A stretch of DNA of 64,000 nt from JAXMCI01 sp046349435 (GTDB lineage Bacteria; Pseudomonadota; Alphaproteobacteria; Dongiales; Dongiaceae), in NCBI GenBank assembly GCA_046349435.1, contig JAXMCI010000021.1:67498-131497 (forward strand), written 5' to 3'. Position 1 is the first letter of the stretch; every line of letters starts with the position of its first letter. The notes below the pieces were generated by a model that was not told the origin of the DNA, did not search any database, and saw only the letters and a list, made by a program, of their open reading frames with translations. Shown here piece by piece: positions 36,065-47,875 of the stretch. A program made the position numbers and the translations under genes.

Positions 36065-37183
36065 TCAGGGGCTGGCCTGAGCCGATTGGCCCGAGCCGAC
36101 CACCGACAGCATCCGGCGGGCGATGATCTCGTTGCCCGTGCCGTTGGCGTGCACGGTGTCGATGAACAGGGGCTGGTCGTTGTCGAACGCCCTGGTCAGG
36201 TCGTGCGCCCAGGGCAGATCGGCCATCCGCTTCTGGATCAGCGGGTACACGGCCTCGAACTCCTTCTTGTGCGCGTCGAAGTGCCGGGTCTTGGCGTCGA
36301 CCTCGGCGCTCAGGTAGTCGATCCGGGGATTGCCGAGGAAGGCGACCGGCTGCAGGAAGGCGGCGAAGCTGCCGCCCCGGCCGACGACCAGGTCGTGGGC
36401 GATCTGCCAGGCGAGGATGACGCCGTCGGCGACCATCTGCGCCCGCACCGGATCGGTGCTGCAGGTGAAGGGCAGGCGGCCGGTACTGGCGCCGATGAAA
36501 CGAGACAGGGCGTCGTAGACCGGCCGGACCATCACGTCGAAGAGCTGGCCGCGATCCTTGCGGAACAGCGTCTCGCGCATGCCGTTCTCCTCGGTCGTGC
36601 CGTCCCAGGAGGTCGAGCGCTGCGGGTCGCACATCGCGATCACGTCGTTGAAGCCGTCGTAGAACAGCACGGTCTTGGGCATGGTCCCGGCGTGGATCAG
36701 GTTGATCAGCAGGTTCAGGCTCTGCCGCGGGTTCCAGCCGATCTCGGCATAGTTGGTCACCTTGTAGGCCGGGGCGAGGCGCTCGAAGGCGGCCGGAATG
36801 GTCTGCGCGTCGGCGACCCCCATGCCCCAGAGCGCCGAGCCGCCGAACATTCCGAGCTCGATCCCGGTGCGGTTCCCGCCATGCCGACGGATGCCGCTGG
36901 CGTCGACCGTCGTCACCTTGCCCTTGAGCTCGGTGCCTCGCCATTCGATGAACGACGCATATTGCCGCCTGTTCTGCTTCAGCTCGCGCCAGATCTGCTT
37001 CGCCTCCTCGTGGTCGCTATAGGCCGGCAGCATCGCCCGCACGCGTTCGGCGCGGTCGAGCTGCGACCCCGCCTGCTGCCAGTCGTGCCAGGCGGCGGCG
37101 ACGACGATGATCGCCATCCAGCCGGCGAAGATCACCGCGAGGTTGATGAGAACGATCTTGAGCACGTGCACGCCCGACCCCAC
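36065..37183 (-). CDS. Membrane-anchored SGNH hydrolase-like protein (island copy 6)
   Basis: 372 residues from a GTG at 37183; further GTG codons at 37171 and 37165 are alternative starts. Membrane helix at about 8-31. Ser116 in FGGSALWG, Gly in AEIGWNPRQSLN, Asn in YDGFNDV and Asp342/His345 in IDTVHANGTG complete the triad. It is a different lineage from copies 2-5. Minus strand, immediately downstream of a sulfotransferase gene (33 nt), so the two probably form one unit. Confidence 0.8.
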   Translation of the reverse strand: MGSGVHVLKIVLINLAVIFAGWMAIIVVAAAWHDWQQAGSQLDRAERVRAMLPAYSDHEEAKQIWRELKQNRRQYASFIEWRGTELKGKVTTVDASGIRRHGGNRTGIELGMFGGSALWGMGVADAQTIPAAFERLAPAYKVTNYAEIGWNPRQSLNLLINLIHAGTMPKTVLFYDGFNDVIAMCDPQRSTSWDGTTEENGMRETLFRKDRGQLFDVMVRPVYDALSRFIGASTGRLPFTCSTDPVRAQMVADGVILAWQIAHDLVVGRGGSFAAFLQPVAFLGNPRIDYLSAEVDAKTRHFDAHKKEFEAVYPLIQKRMADLPWAHDLTRAFDNDQPLFIDTVHANGTGNEIIARRMLSVVGSGQSAQASP

Positions 37184-37216
37184 CCGTTTGCTGGCTGCCG
37201 GCTTGTCGTCCCGGTT

Positions 37217-38140
37217 TCAGCCGTTGCTGACGGCCAGAGCCGAGGTCGTCCTGGCTTCCGGCCCCTGCGCCGCATAGCCGAACGCCGGGTCCAACGTCGT
37301 CGCCACCAGGCGGTCGAGCTCGGCGGCCTGCTCGGCAGTCACGTACTGCCGGTAGCCGCTGACCTCTCCCCGCCGCACCTTGAAGCTCTCAGGATTGCCG
37401 CCTTCGCCGCCGAGCTTGCGCGAGTTGAAGAAGCCGCTGCGCTCCTTCTCGCGCAGGCTCTCGAAGGAGGCGAAGCGCACCGCCGCCGCGATCTGCCCCT
37501 CGTCCAGCGACAGCGAGAGGAACGAGGCGATGCGGGCGAGCTCCGCCTCGGGGCGGGCCTTCAGGTCCTCGTAGCGCACCACCAGCTTCTGCCGGATCGC
37601 CGGCATCTCGGCCAGCCAGCTGTTGAAATGCCGGATGACGCGCGGCACACCGTAGCGCGGATCGGCGACGAAGCTGGCGAGCGGCAGGCTGCGGACCGAG
37701 AGATCGAACCCCTTATGGCCCAGCGCGCGGTCGGTCGCCCGGTGCCGGACCTGGAAATAGAACGAGATCGCCACGTCGCGCGGGTCGCGGATCAGGAAGA
37801 CGACCTTCTGGCGCTCCGGCGCGAGGCCGAAGTCGCGCCGCGGGTTGTCGCGGTCGAAGTGCGTGTCGCGCACGAAGTGCATACGGGGGATCTCGGCGGC
37901 GAGCCGCTGGAAGTTGTCGTAGCCGATCAGCTCCTCGGGCGGCACGCCGTAGCGCAGGTGATAGAGGTGGGAGATCATCACCCGCAGCCAGGTGCGCCCG
38001 CTCTTGGTGTGCGACACCACGAGCACGTCGGCGCCGCGGAACATCATCTCCTGCTTGCGCCACCACCGCGCCTCGGCCCGGCGCTTCGTCCACCAGCTGG
38101 TCAGGACCGACATCGGATGAACGCGGCTCCTCGGGGCCAT
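37217..38140 (-). CDS. Sulfotransferase (PAPS-dependent)
   Basis: 307 residues. Transfers sulfate from PAPS to a hydroxyl or amino group. The 5'-phosphosulfate loop SHTKSGRTWLR (from residue 43) and the 3'-phosphate motif RDPRDVAISFYF are both visible. The C-terminal KVRRGEVSGYRQYVT matches the conserved Sulfotransfer_1 ending. No signal peptide, so cytoplasmic. It shares the minus strand with SGNH copy 6 and is divergent from a second sulfotransferase gene. The likely acceptor is a glycan or lipid precursor made by the island. Confidence 0.88.
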   Translation of the reverse strand: MAPRSRVHPMSVLTSWWTKRRAEARWWRKQEMMFRGADVLVVSHTKSGRTWLRVMISHLYHLRYGVPPEELIGYDNFQRLAAEIPRMHFVRDTHFDRDNPRRDFGLAPERQKVVFLIRDPRDVAISFYFQVRHRATDRALGHKGFDLSVRSLPLASFVADPRYGVPRVIRHFNSWLAEMPAIRQKLVVRYEDLKARPEAELARIASFLSLSLDEGQIAAAVRFASFESLREKERSGFFNSRKLGGEGGNPESFKVRRGEVSGYRQYVTAEQAAELDRLVATTLDPAFGYAAQGPEARTTSALAVSNG

Positions 38141-38261
38141 GGCCCACCTCGCCCTTCAATAGCGCCGGCCCGCGGGCAAGGCAAGCTGGGGCTGGCGGCT
38201 TGTAAAGTCCGCCGCGGCCGAGCATAAATGCGGCGGGGCGCAAGAGGTCAGGGGAAGGGAC

Positions 38262-39077
38262 GTGCAGCCGACCGTGGTGCTGATCGCCGGCTCCCCGCAT
38301 GGCGGGACGACGATCACCAACCTTCTGCTCGGCCAGCATCCGGAGGTCTTTCCCGCCGGGGAGATGACCAACTTTCCCGACGGCCGCCAGTTCACGCCGG
38401 AGCGGATGTGCTCCTGCGGCAGCCTGTCCCTCGAATGCCCGTTCTGGCACCGCGTCCGGACCGCCTATGCCGGCACCGAGGGGCAGCCCCCGGCCCGCCG
38501 GCAGGCCGCCCTCTACGAGATCATCGCCCGGGAGTCCGGCCGCCGCGTGGTGGTCGACGTGACGCACAAGGCGGAGCGCGCCTTCGCGCTCGCCGCCAAT
38601 GCCGAGCTCGACCTCAGGGTCATCCACCTGACCCGCGACGGCTGGGCGGTGGTCAGCTCGCGCATCAAGTGGGACTACCGGTACAAGGTGCTGACCGGCT
38701 TCGGCTGGGAGCATCTCACCCGGATCGGCAGCACCGCGCGGCGCTGGCGGGAGCGTGAGCGGCACTATGAGCGCCTCGAGCGCCAGCTCGGGCCGCGGGC
38801 GATCCGGGTCGGCTACGAGGCGCTCTGCGGCCAGAGCGCGACGGAGCTGGGGCGCGTCGGCGCGCTGATCGGCGTCGACTTCGCCGGCGTCTCGGCCCGG
38901 CTGCTGGCCGGCGAGCCGCTGGAGCCCGCACCGCACCTGCTCCGCGGCAACTCCCACGTCATCGGCCGCGACCCCGTCACGCTGCGCCGGGACACCGGCG
39001 GGCCGCAGCGGTCGCTGCTGGAAAGCTGCGCCTTCCACCTGTTCTCGAGGGTTCGGCCGTTGCGGCTGCTGCAATGA
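38262..39077 (+). CDS. Sulfotransferase family protein
   Basis: 271 residues from a GTG preceded by GGGGAAGGGA. The P-loop-like PAPS site is GSPHGGTTITN (residues 10-20) and the second motif is HLTRDGWAVVSSRI. It is distant from the neighbouring minus-strand sulfotransferase, so it is not a recent duplicate and may use another acceptor. It is the last gene of the island: purQ begins 90 nt downstream. Confidence 0.78.
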   Translation: MQPTVVLIAGSPHGGTTITNLLLGQHPEVFPAGEMTNFPDGRQFTPERMCSCGSLSLECPFWHRVRTAYAGTEGQPPARRQAALYEIIARESGRRVVVDVTHKAERAFALAANAELDLRVIHLTRDGWAVVSSRIKWDYRYKVLTGFGWEHLTRIGSTARRWRERERHYERLERQLGPRAIRVGYEALCGQSATELGRVGALIGVDFAGVSARLLAGEPLEPAPHLLRGNSHVIGRDPVTLRRDTGGPQRSLLESCAFHLFSRVRPLRLLQ

Positions 39078-39166
39078 GCCGGCGGACGGCGCGATGGCGA
39101 TTGCCGCTGCGGCGGCCGGTCCGCTATAGACAGCCGCGATCCCTCTGATCGCCGAGGACGCCGCCC

Positions 39167-39849
39167 TTGCAGGCCGCCATCATCGTCTTCCCCGGCTCCA
39201 ACCGCGAGCAGGACGTGCGCGACGCGCTGCTGGCCAGCACCGGGCGGGCGCCGCTCATGGCCTGGCACGGCGACGCCGAGCTGCCCAAGGCCGACCTCAT
39301 CGTCGTGCCGGGCGGCTTCTCCTACGGCGACTACCTGCGCTGCGGCGCGATCGCCGCCCACTCGCCGGCGATGCGGGCAGTGCGCGAGCGCGCCGCCAAG
39401 GGCGTCCCGGTGCTCGGCATCTGCAACGGCTTCCAGATCCTGACCGAGGCCGGGCTGCTGCCCGGCGCGCTGCTGCGCAACGCCAGCCTGACCTTCGTCT
39501 GCCGCAATGTCGGGCTCCGCGTCGAATCGAGCCAGAGCCTGTTCACCGCCGGCTACAGCCAGGGCCAGCGGCTCAGCATCCCGGTCGCCCACCACGACGG
39601 CAACTACTTCGCCGACCCGGCGACGCTCGACCGGCTGGAGGAGCGCGGCCAGATCGCCTTCCGCTACTGCCCGCTCCCCGGCGAGGCGGGCTCGGGCAAT
39701 CCCAACGGCTCGGCCCGCGACATCGCGGGGATCTTCAACGACGGCAAGACGGTGCTGGGGCTGATGCCGCATCCGGAGAACGCGATCGATCCGCAGCAGG
39801 GCTCGACCGACGGGAAGGCGCTGTTCGACGGCCTCGTGCGGGCCCTGTC

Positions 39850-39853
<4 letters not shown>
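39167..39853 (+). CDS. purQ: FGAM synthase glutaminase subunit PurQ
   Basis: 228 residues, class I glutamine amidotransferase. Supplies ammonia to PurL. Nucleophile Cys86 in GICNGFQILTE; the downstream His-x-Glu pair is in MPHPENA. The start is a TTG at 39167 giving MQAAIIVFPGSNREQD, which matches the family N-terminus. Its stop overlaps the purL GTG by 4 nt. The gene before it should be purS; instead the accessory island ends 90 nt upstream. Confidence 0.96.
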
Positions 39854-42059
<2,206 letters not shown>

Positions 42060-42063
<4 letters not shown>

Positions 42064-44191
42064 GCGGGCCGGCGGGGGCTGCCACGGCGGAGGGCTTCCG
42101 CCCCGACCTGCAGGCGCTGCGTGCCGTGGCCGTCGCGCTCGTCGTCCTGTTCCACGCCTGGCCAGCGCTGCTGCCGGGCGGCTTCGTGGGCGTCGACGTC
42201 TTCTTCGTCCTCTCGGGCTTCCTGATCACCCGGATGCTGCTGGCCGAGCAGGCACGCAGCGGGCGGATATCGGTGACCGGCTTCTATGCCCGGCGCGCCC
42301 GGCGGCTGCTGCCGGCCGCCACCGCCGTCCTGCTGCTGGTGGCCGTAGCCACCCTCCTGCTGCTGCCCGAGATCCGCTGGCAGCAGATGGCGCAGGAGCT
42401 GGCGGCCAGCGCGCTCTATCTCGAGAACTGGCAGCTCTGGGGGCAGATGACCGCCTATCTCGGTGGCGATTCCCCGCCCGGCCCGCTGCAGCATTACTGG
42501 TCGCTCTCGATCGAGGAGCAGTTCTACCTCCTCTGGCCGCTGCTGCTCGCCGCCGCGCTCGGCCTCGGCGCCGCCGCCCGGCCGCGCCGGCTGACGGCCG
42601 GGCTGGCGGCGGCGCTGCTGGTCGCATCGCTGGCCTGGTCGATCCATCGTGCCCGCATCGCCCTGCCCGCCGATTACTTCAACGGGGCGGGCCGCGCCTG
42701 GGAACTGGCGGTCGGCGCGCTGCTGGCGACGCTGCCGGGCCGGCCGGCGAGAGGGCCGCTCGCCCGGCTCGCCGCCCCGGTGGCGGCCGCGGCGCTGGCC
42801 GGCATCGTCGCCGCCGCCCTGCTCGAGGTCCGACGCGCCGCCTATCCCGGCGCCATCGCCCTGGTTCCGACCCTGGCCGCGGCCGCGTTCATCGCCGCGG
42901 ATTGCGAGCGCGGCCCCGAGCCCTGTCCAGGCGCCCTCGCCGGGCCCTGGCTGGCGCGGCCCTTCTCGAGGCGGCCCGGCCGCTGCAGTGGCTCGGCGGC
43001 CTCTCCTACGCGCTCTATCTCTGGCACTGGCCGGTCGTTCTCTTCGCCATCGCGCTGGCGCCGCGGACGCCGCCGCCGGCCCGCGGCGCAGTCGCGATCG
43101 CCCTTTCGCTGCTGCTGGCGCAGGCGACCCGGTCCCTGGTCGAGGACCCCCTGCGCTACGGCCGGGCGCTGCGCGGCACCGGACGGCCGCTGCTCTGCGG
43201 CGCCGCCGCGATCGCCGCCTGCCTCGTCCTCTCCGGCGTCGTGAACGGCTTCATCGCCGCGCGGCTGCGGACGGCGGCGGCGCTTGCCGGCGATGCCGCG
43301 ACGCATCCCGGCGCCGCCGTGCTCGAGGGCGGCGCCCGGCCGCCAGCGGCCTTTCCCCCCGGCTCCGTCCAGGCGCCGCTGGCCGCGGCCGCCGACCTCC
43401 CCCGGCTCTACGGCGACGGCTGCATGGTCGAGCAGTACGAGACCGAGCCGCGGGCATGCCGCTACGGCGCCGCGGCCGGGCCGCTCCTGGCGCTGGTCGG
43501 CGATTCGCACGCGGCCCAGTGGCTTCCGGCGCTCGAGGCGGCCGCCCGGCGCCGCGGCTGGCGCATCCTCACGATGACGAAGTCCCGCTGCCCCTTCATT
43601 GCCGACGCCGCCCTGCTGTCCAGGCTGGCCATGCCCTATGCTGCGCCCTGCGCGCGGTGGAACGAGGCGGCGCTCGCGCAGCTCCTGAAGGCAGGGCCCG
43701 ATCTCGTGGTCACCTCGATGGCGCGGTACCGGGTCGACGGCCGGTCGGTGCCGGACAGCGCCCCGCTGCTCGCCGCCGGGCTGGCGCGCACCTGGTCCCT
43801 GCTGCAGGCGCATGGCATCGGCGTGGTGGCGATCGCGGCGACGCCCGAGTTCCCGGTCAACGTCGCCGACTGCCTGGCCTTCCGCCCGGATCATCCCGAG
43901 GCCTGCGGCTCGCCGCGCCGCACGTCATTCCTGCCGGGAGACGCGCTCGGGGCCGCGGCCCGGGACAGCCCCGGCGTGATGCTGGCGGACCTCACGCCCT
44001 GGCTCTGCCCGGGCGAGGTCTGCCCGGCCGTGCTGGGCAACCTGATCGTCTTGCGCGACCGGAGCCACATCACGGCGAGCTACGCGGCCACCATAGGCGG
44101 CGCCCTGGAAGGCGTTCTCGCGCCGGCGCTGGCCGCTCGCCGGGCTTCGCCGGCGCCGCAACCCGCCGCACCCCCTGCCGAACCGCGTTGA
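42060..44191 (+). pseudogene. OafA-type O-acyltransferase with C-terminal SGNH domain, frameshifted
   Basis: Read across one frameshift this is an intact acyltransferase-3/SGNH fusion of about 710 residues. The first frame has FRPDLQALRAVAVALVV, VLFHAW and FFVLSGFLITR, then about ten helices. At about 42963-42965 one C appears to be missing, and the frame resumes with LEAARPLQWLGG and LWHWPVV. The SGNH domain has VGDSHAAQW and DRSHITASYA. No ATG, GTG or TTG precedes FRPDLQALRA in frame; a CTG at 42060 overlapping the purL stop is the only nearby candidate. Such proteins O-acetylate surface glycans. It interrupts purL-bolA. Confidence 0.8.
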
Positions 44192-44307
44192 TTCCGGCGA
44201 CCGCCCATCCCATATCCCTCCGTCGTATCCGCCGCCGCGCAGCCCGAGGTTGCCGCGCCGGCCGGGCGTGCTATGAATCATTCCCATTCGCAGCGGAGGG
44301 TCCCGCC

Positions 44308-44547
44308 ATGGCCATGGATGCAGCCGAGATCGAACGCCTGATCCGGGAGGGGATTCCCGGCGCCAGCGTCACGATCGAGGACCTGCGCGGCGATGGCGAT
44401 CACTACGCCGCGCACGTCACCGCGGCCGTCTTCGCCGGCAAGACCCGGATCCAGCAGCACCAGATGGTCTACCAGGCGCTGCAGGGAAAGATGGGCGGGC
44501 AGCTCCATGCCCTGGCCCTTCATACCGCCGTGCCGAAGGCCGGCTGA
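44308..44547 (+). CDS. bolA: BolA family protein
   Basis: 79 residues. Seen: the class-II KH-like fold pattern IERLIREGIPGASVTIEDL and the conserved C-terminal His in QLHALAL. BolA proteins bind monothiol glutaredoxins through a shared 2Fe-2S cluster and act in iron handling. The partner glutaredoxin gene is 38 nt downstream, supporting the call. Start 44308 is preceded by GCGGAGGG. Confidence 0.92.
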   Translation: MAMDAAEIERLIREGIPGASVTIEDLRGDGDHYAAHVTAAVFAGKTRIQQHQMVYQALQGKMGGQLHALALHTAVPKAG

Positions 44548-44585
44548 GCTCACCCCGAACGCCGTCTACAGACGAAGGACCTGAC

Positions 44586-44936
<351 letters not shown>

Positions 44937-44960
44937 CCGGCGGCGTTTCGCGATCGCGGC

Positions 44961-44988
44961 AAGGCCCTCCCCCTCGCGGGAGGGCCTT
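44961..44988 (+). terminator. Rho-independent terminator after grxD
   Basis: AAGGCCCTCCC (44961-44971) pairs perfectly with GGGAGGGCCTT (44978-44988), followed by TTGCTTT. It lies 24 nt after the grxD stop, between convergent genes. Confidence 0.8.
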
Positions 44989-45021
44989 TTGCTTTGCGGC
45001 CTTGCGGCCCGGGGCCCCGGC

Positions 45022-45813
45022 TCAGGCCGCCTGCGGCAGCCCCCAGCCGAACGAGGCCATGCTGAGGCTGCCATGGGCGAAGCTGCGATGCATCGCCTGC
45101 CCGGGATCGCCGGCGGCGGCGCCGAGCGCCACGAAGAGCGGCAGCAGGTGCTCGTCCGTGGGATGGGCCAGCCGCCCGTCCGGCCGGCTGCGATAGGCGG
45201 CGAGCCCGGCGACGTCGCCTGCCGCCACGCCGTCGGCGAGGAACGCCTCGAAGGAAACCGCCCAGTCGGCCGGGCGGTGGCGGTCGACGCGGAACTGGCC
45301 GAGATTGTGCACCGCCCCGCCGCTGGCCAGGATCAGCACCCCCTCGCCGCGCAGCGGCGCGAGCGCCCGGCCGAGCGCGACGTGCTCCTGCGGGCCGGCG
45401 CCGGCGACCAGGGAGAGCTGGGCGACCGGGATGTCGGCCGCGGGATAGATCAGCAGCAGCGGGTTCCAGGCGCCGTGGTCGAGCCCGTGCGTCGGGTCGG
45501 CCGCCGCCGGCAGGCCCGCCTCGCCGAGCAGGGCGGTGACGCGGTCGGCCAGCGCCGGCGCGCCCGGGGCCGGATAGTCCAGCCGGTAGAGCGCATCGGG
45601 GAAGCCGTAGAAATCGTGGATCGTCTCGGGCCGCTGTGCCCGGCTCACCGTCGGCACCCGCGCCAGCCAGTGCGCCGAGACGCTGAGGATGGCGCGCGGC
45701 CGCGGCAGGTGCCCGGCCAGCCCGGCCATGAAGTCGCGCGCCGGGATCTCCTCCATCACCAGGGTCGGCGCGCCGTGGGAGACGAACAGCACGGGCAGGG
45801 CATCGGCCATCAT
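45022..45813 (-). CDS. LigB/4,5-DOPA extradiol dioxygenase-like protein
   Basis: 263 residues, class III extradiol dioxygenase fold. Likely metal ligands are in VSHGAPT, SVSAHW, GLDHGAWNPL and GGAVHNL. Members open aromatic rings or act on small metal-bound substrates; many bacterial ones have no known substrate. ATGATG at 45813/45810 gives two possible starts; a longer in-frame upstream extension lacks homology. Stands alone, convergent with grxD. Confidence 0.85.
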   Translation of the reverse strand: MMADALPVLFVSHGAPTLVMEEIPARDFMAGLAGHLPRPRAILSVSAHWLARVPTVSRAQRPETIHDFYGFPDALYRLDYPAPGAPALADRVTALLGEAGLPAAADPTHGLDHGAWNPLLLIYPAADIPVAQLSLVAGAGPQEHVALGRALAPLRGEGVLILASGGAVHNLGQFRVDRHRPADWAVSFEAFLADGVAAGDVAGLAAYRSRPDGRLAHPTDEHLLPLFVALGAAAGDPGQAMHRSFAHGSLSMASFGWGLPQAA

Positions 45814-45929
45814 CGGGACTCCGTCTGGACCCGCCCTATGTGGCGCACCCGGCCGGCCGGGTGAAGTAGGCACGCCGCGGTGACCGCCGGCGCCAGCCCA
45901 GGAGGGGCCGGCGTTGCCGCCCGGCCACG

Positions 45930-45956
45930 AAAAAGGGCCGGCGTTGCCGCCGGCCC
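45930..45956 (-). terminator. Rho-independent terminator of rpsD
   Basis: GGGCCGGC (45935-45942) and GCCGGCCC (45949-45956) form an 8-bp stem with a GTTGCC loop; on the minus strand it is followed by TTTTT (45930-45934). It lies 26 nt after the rpsD stop. A second partial copy of GGCCGGCGTTGCCGC starts 30 bp away, at 45906. Confidence 0.82.
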
Positions 45957-45982
45957 CTGCTCGAAACCTCTGCCGCGAAGGA

Positions 45983-46597
45983 TCAGCGCGAGTAGTACTC
46001 GACCACCTGCGCCGGCTCCATCTTCACCGGGAAGGGCACGTCGGCCAGCGCCGGGGTGCGCACGAAGGTCGCCTTCATCAGCTTGTAGTCGGCCTCGATG
46101 TAGTCGGGCACGTCGCGCTCCGGCGAGGCGGTCGCCTCGAGCACGACGGCGAGCTCGCGCGACTTCTGCTTCACCTCGATGGCGTCGCCGTCGCGCACCT
46201 GGTAGGAGGCGATGTTGACGCGCCGGCCGTTGACGCTGATGTGGCCGTGATTGATGAACTGCCGGGCGGCGAAGATGGTCGGCACGAACTTGGCGCGGTA
46301 GACCACCATGTCGAGGCGCCGCTCGAGCAGGCCGATCAGGTTCTCGCCGGTGTCGCCCTTGCGCCGCGCCGCTTCCTCGTAGATGCGGCGGAACTGGCGC
46401 TCGCCGACATTGCCGTAGTAGCCCTTGAGCCGCTGCTTGGCCATCAGCTGCTCGCCGTAGTCGGACGGCTTCTTGCGCCGCTGGCCGTGCTGGCCGGGGC
46501 CGTACTCGCGCTTGTTGATCGGGCTCTTCGGCCGGCCCCACAGGTTGACGCCGAGGCGGCGGTCGATCTTGTACTTGGATTCCAATCGCTTGGTCAT
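45983..46597 (-). CDS. rpsD: 30S ribosomal protein S4
   Basis: 204 residues, the standard length. Binds 16S rRNA early in 30S assembly and can act as a translational repressor. Seen: SKYKIDRRLGVNLWGRPKSP at the N-terminus, YGEKQ-like NVGERQFRRIY, and the S4 RNA-binding domain RRLDMVVYRAKFV, followed by INHGHISVNGRRVNI. Lone rpsD genes are normal in alphaproteobacteria. The 197-nt gap upstream has an AT-richer patch that should contain its promoter. Confidence 0.98.
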   Translation of the reverse strand: MTKRLESKYKIDRRLGVNLWGRPKSPINKREYGPGQHGQRRKKPSDYGEQLMAKQRLKGYYGNVGERQFRRIYEEAARRKGDTGENLIGLLERRLDMVVYRAKFVPTIFAARQFINHGHISVNGRRVNIASYQVRDGDAIEVKQKSRELAVVLEATASPERDVPDYIEADYKLMKATFVRTPALADVPFPVKMEPAQVVEYYSR

Positions 46598-46794
46598 CGT
46601 TCTTTCCTGTTTATGTCCCGATAGTTCCGGGCCGGATTCTGGCCGGACGGGCGCAGCGCCTGGAGCGCTGTCCGCTTTCTCGGGAATGAGCGCGGGGTTC
46701 TACCCTCCCCCGCCGGCCGCTGTCAAATGCTGCGGAACCCCCGGCGCCCGCGCTAGGCTGGCCGGCCAACGCCGCGATCATCGAGGAGGACGCC

Positions 46795-47259
46795 ATGCCG
46801 ACCGGCCCCATTCCCGCCGGGTTCCACACCCTGACCCCGATGCTGGTGGTCGACGAGGGGCTGCGCGCGCTCGACTTCTACAAGCGCGCCTTCGGCGCCG
46901 TCGAGCAGAACCGGGTGATGGCCCCCGGCGGCTTCAAGATCCTCTACGCCGCCCTGGCGATCGGCGATTCCCGCATGCTGCTGTGCGACGAGATCCCGGA
47001 GATCGGGCAGCGCGGCCCTTGGGCGCTCGGCGGCAGCCCGGTCACCCTCAGCCTCTACGTGCCCGACCCGGACGCGCTGTTCGCCCAGGCGATCGCCGCC
47101 GGCGGCACGGAGATCATGCCCATGGCCGACATGTTCTGGGGCGATCGCTGGGGCAAGCTGCGCGACCCGTTCGGCCATGCCTGGACCATCGCCGCCCGGC
47201 GGCGCGAGCCGTCGCCGGCCGAGATCGAGGCCGGCGTCCGCCAGGCCTTCAAAGGCTGA
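46795..47259 (+). CDS. VOC/PhnB-like glyoxalase superfamily protein
   Basis: 154 residues of the vicinal-oxygen-chelate fold. Seen: HTLTPMLVVDEGLRALDFY at the N-terminus and MFWGDRWGKLRDPFGHAW at the C-terminus, the usual PhnB/YdcJ-like signature. No substrate can be assigned. It ends 4 nt before the left-handed beta-helix gene, so the two are co-transcribed. Confidence 0.88.
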   Translation: MPTGPIPAGFHTLTPMLVVDEGLRALDFYKRAFGAVEQNRVMAPGGFKILYAALAIGDSRMLLCDEIPEIGQRGPWALGGSPVTLSLYVPDPDALFAQAIAAGGTEIMPMADMFWGDRWGKLRDPFGHAWTIAARRREPSPAEIEAGVRQAFKG

Positions 47260-47263
47260 GGCG

Positions 47264-47869
47264 ATGCGCTACCGCCACCGGGGCCGCACGCCCGCCATCG
47301 ACCCGGCCGCGACGGTGGCGCCCACTGCCGTGCTGTGCGGCGACGTGCGGATCGGGCCGGGCAGCGTCGTCGGCTTCGGCGCCATCCTCAACGCCGAGGA
47401 CGGCACCATCGCGATCGGCCGCGACTGCGTCGTGATGGAGACCGCGGTGCTGCGCGCCGGCCGCCGCGCGCCGCTCACCATCGGCGACAACGTGCTGATC
47501 GGGCCGCGCGCCTGCCTCACCGGCTGCACCGTCGAGGATTGCGTCTTCATCGCCACCGGCGCCACCCTGTTCAACCACGCGGTGGTCGGCCGCGGCGCCG
47601 AGGTGCGGATCAACGGCGTCGTGCATCTGCGCACCCGCCTGCCGCCCGGCGCCACCGTGCCGATCGGCTGGGTCGCGGTCGGCGATCCCGCCGCCATCCT
47701 GCCGCCCGACCGGCACGAGGAGATCTGGGCGATCCAGAAGCCGCTCGACTTCCCCAAGGTGGTGTTCGGCCTCGACCGGCCGCCCGAAGGCGAGAGCATC
47801 ATGCCGGAGATGACCCGGCGCTACGCCGCCTTCCTGCGCCGGCACGCCGAGGACGAGCCCCTCGACTGA
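47264..47869 (+). CDS. Left-handed beta-helix (gamma-carbonic anhydrase-like) protein
   Basis: 201 residues with hexapeptide repeats throughout (for example VLCGDVRIGPGSVVG and IGDNVLIGPRACLTGC), matching the gamma-CA/PaaY-like family. His578-type ligand assignment is not possible, but His residues in FNHAVV and VVHLR are candidates for metal binding. Could be a carbonic anhydrase or an acyltransferase-like protein. Starts 4 nt after the VOC gene and converges with the secretion genes. Confidence 0.83.
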   Translation: MRYRHRGRTPAIDPAATVAPTAVLCGDVRIGPGSVVGFGAILNAEDGTIAIGRDCVVMETAVLRAGRRAPLTIGDNVLIGPRACLTGCTVEDCVFIATGATLFNHAVVGRGAEVRINGVVHLRTRLPPGATVPIGWVAVGDPAAILPPDRHEEIWAIQKPLDFPKVVFGLDRPPEGESIMPEMTRRYAAFLRRHAEDEPLD

Positions 47870-47875
47870 GACGGC

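Noticed and set aside
23463..39166. Integrative element with integrase and attachment sites
   Set aside because: No integrase, tRNA, phage gene or flanking direct repeat was found at either edge, so a mobile-element label is not supported.
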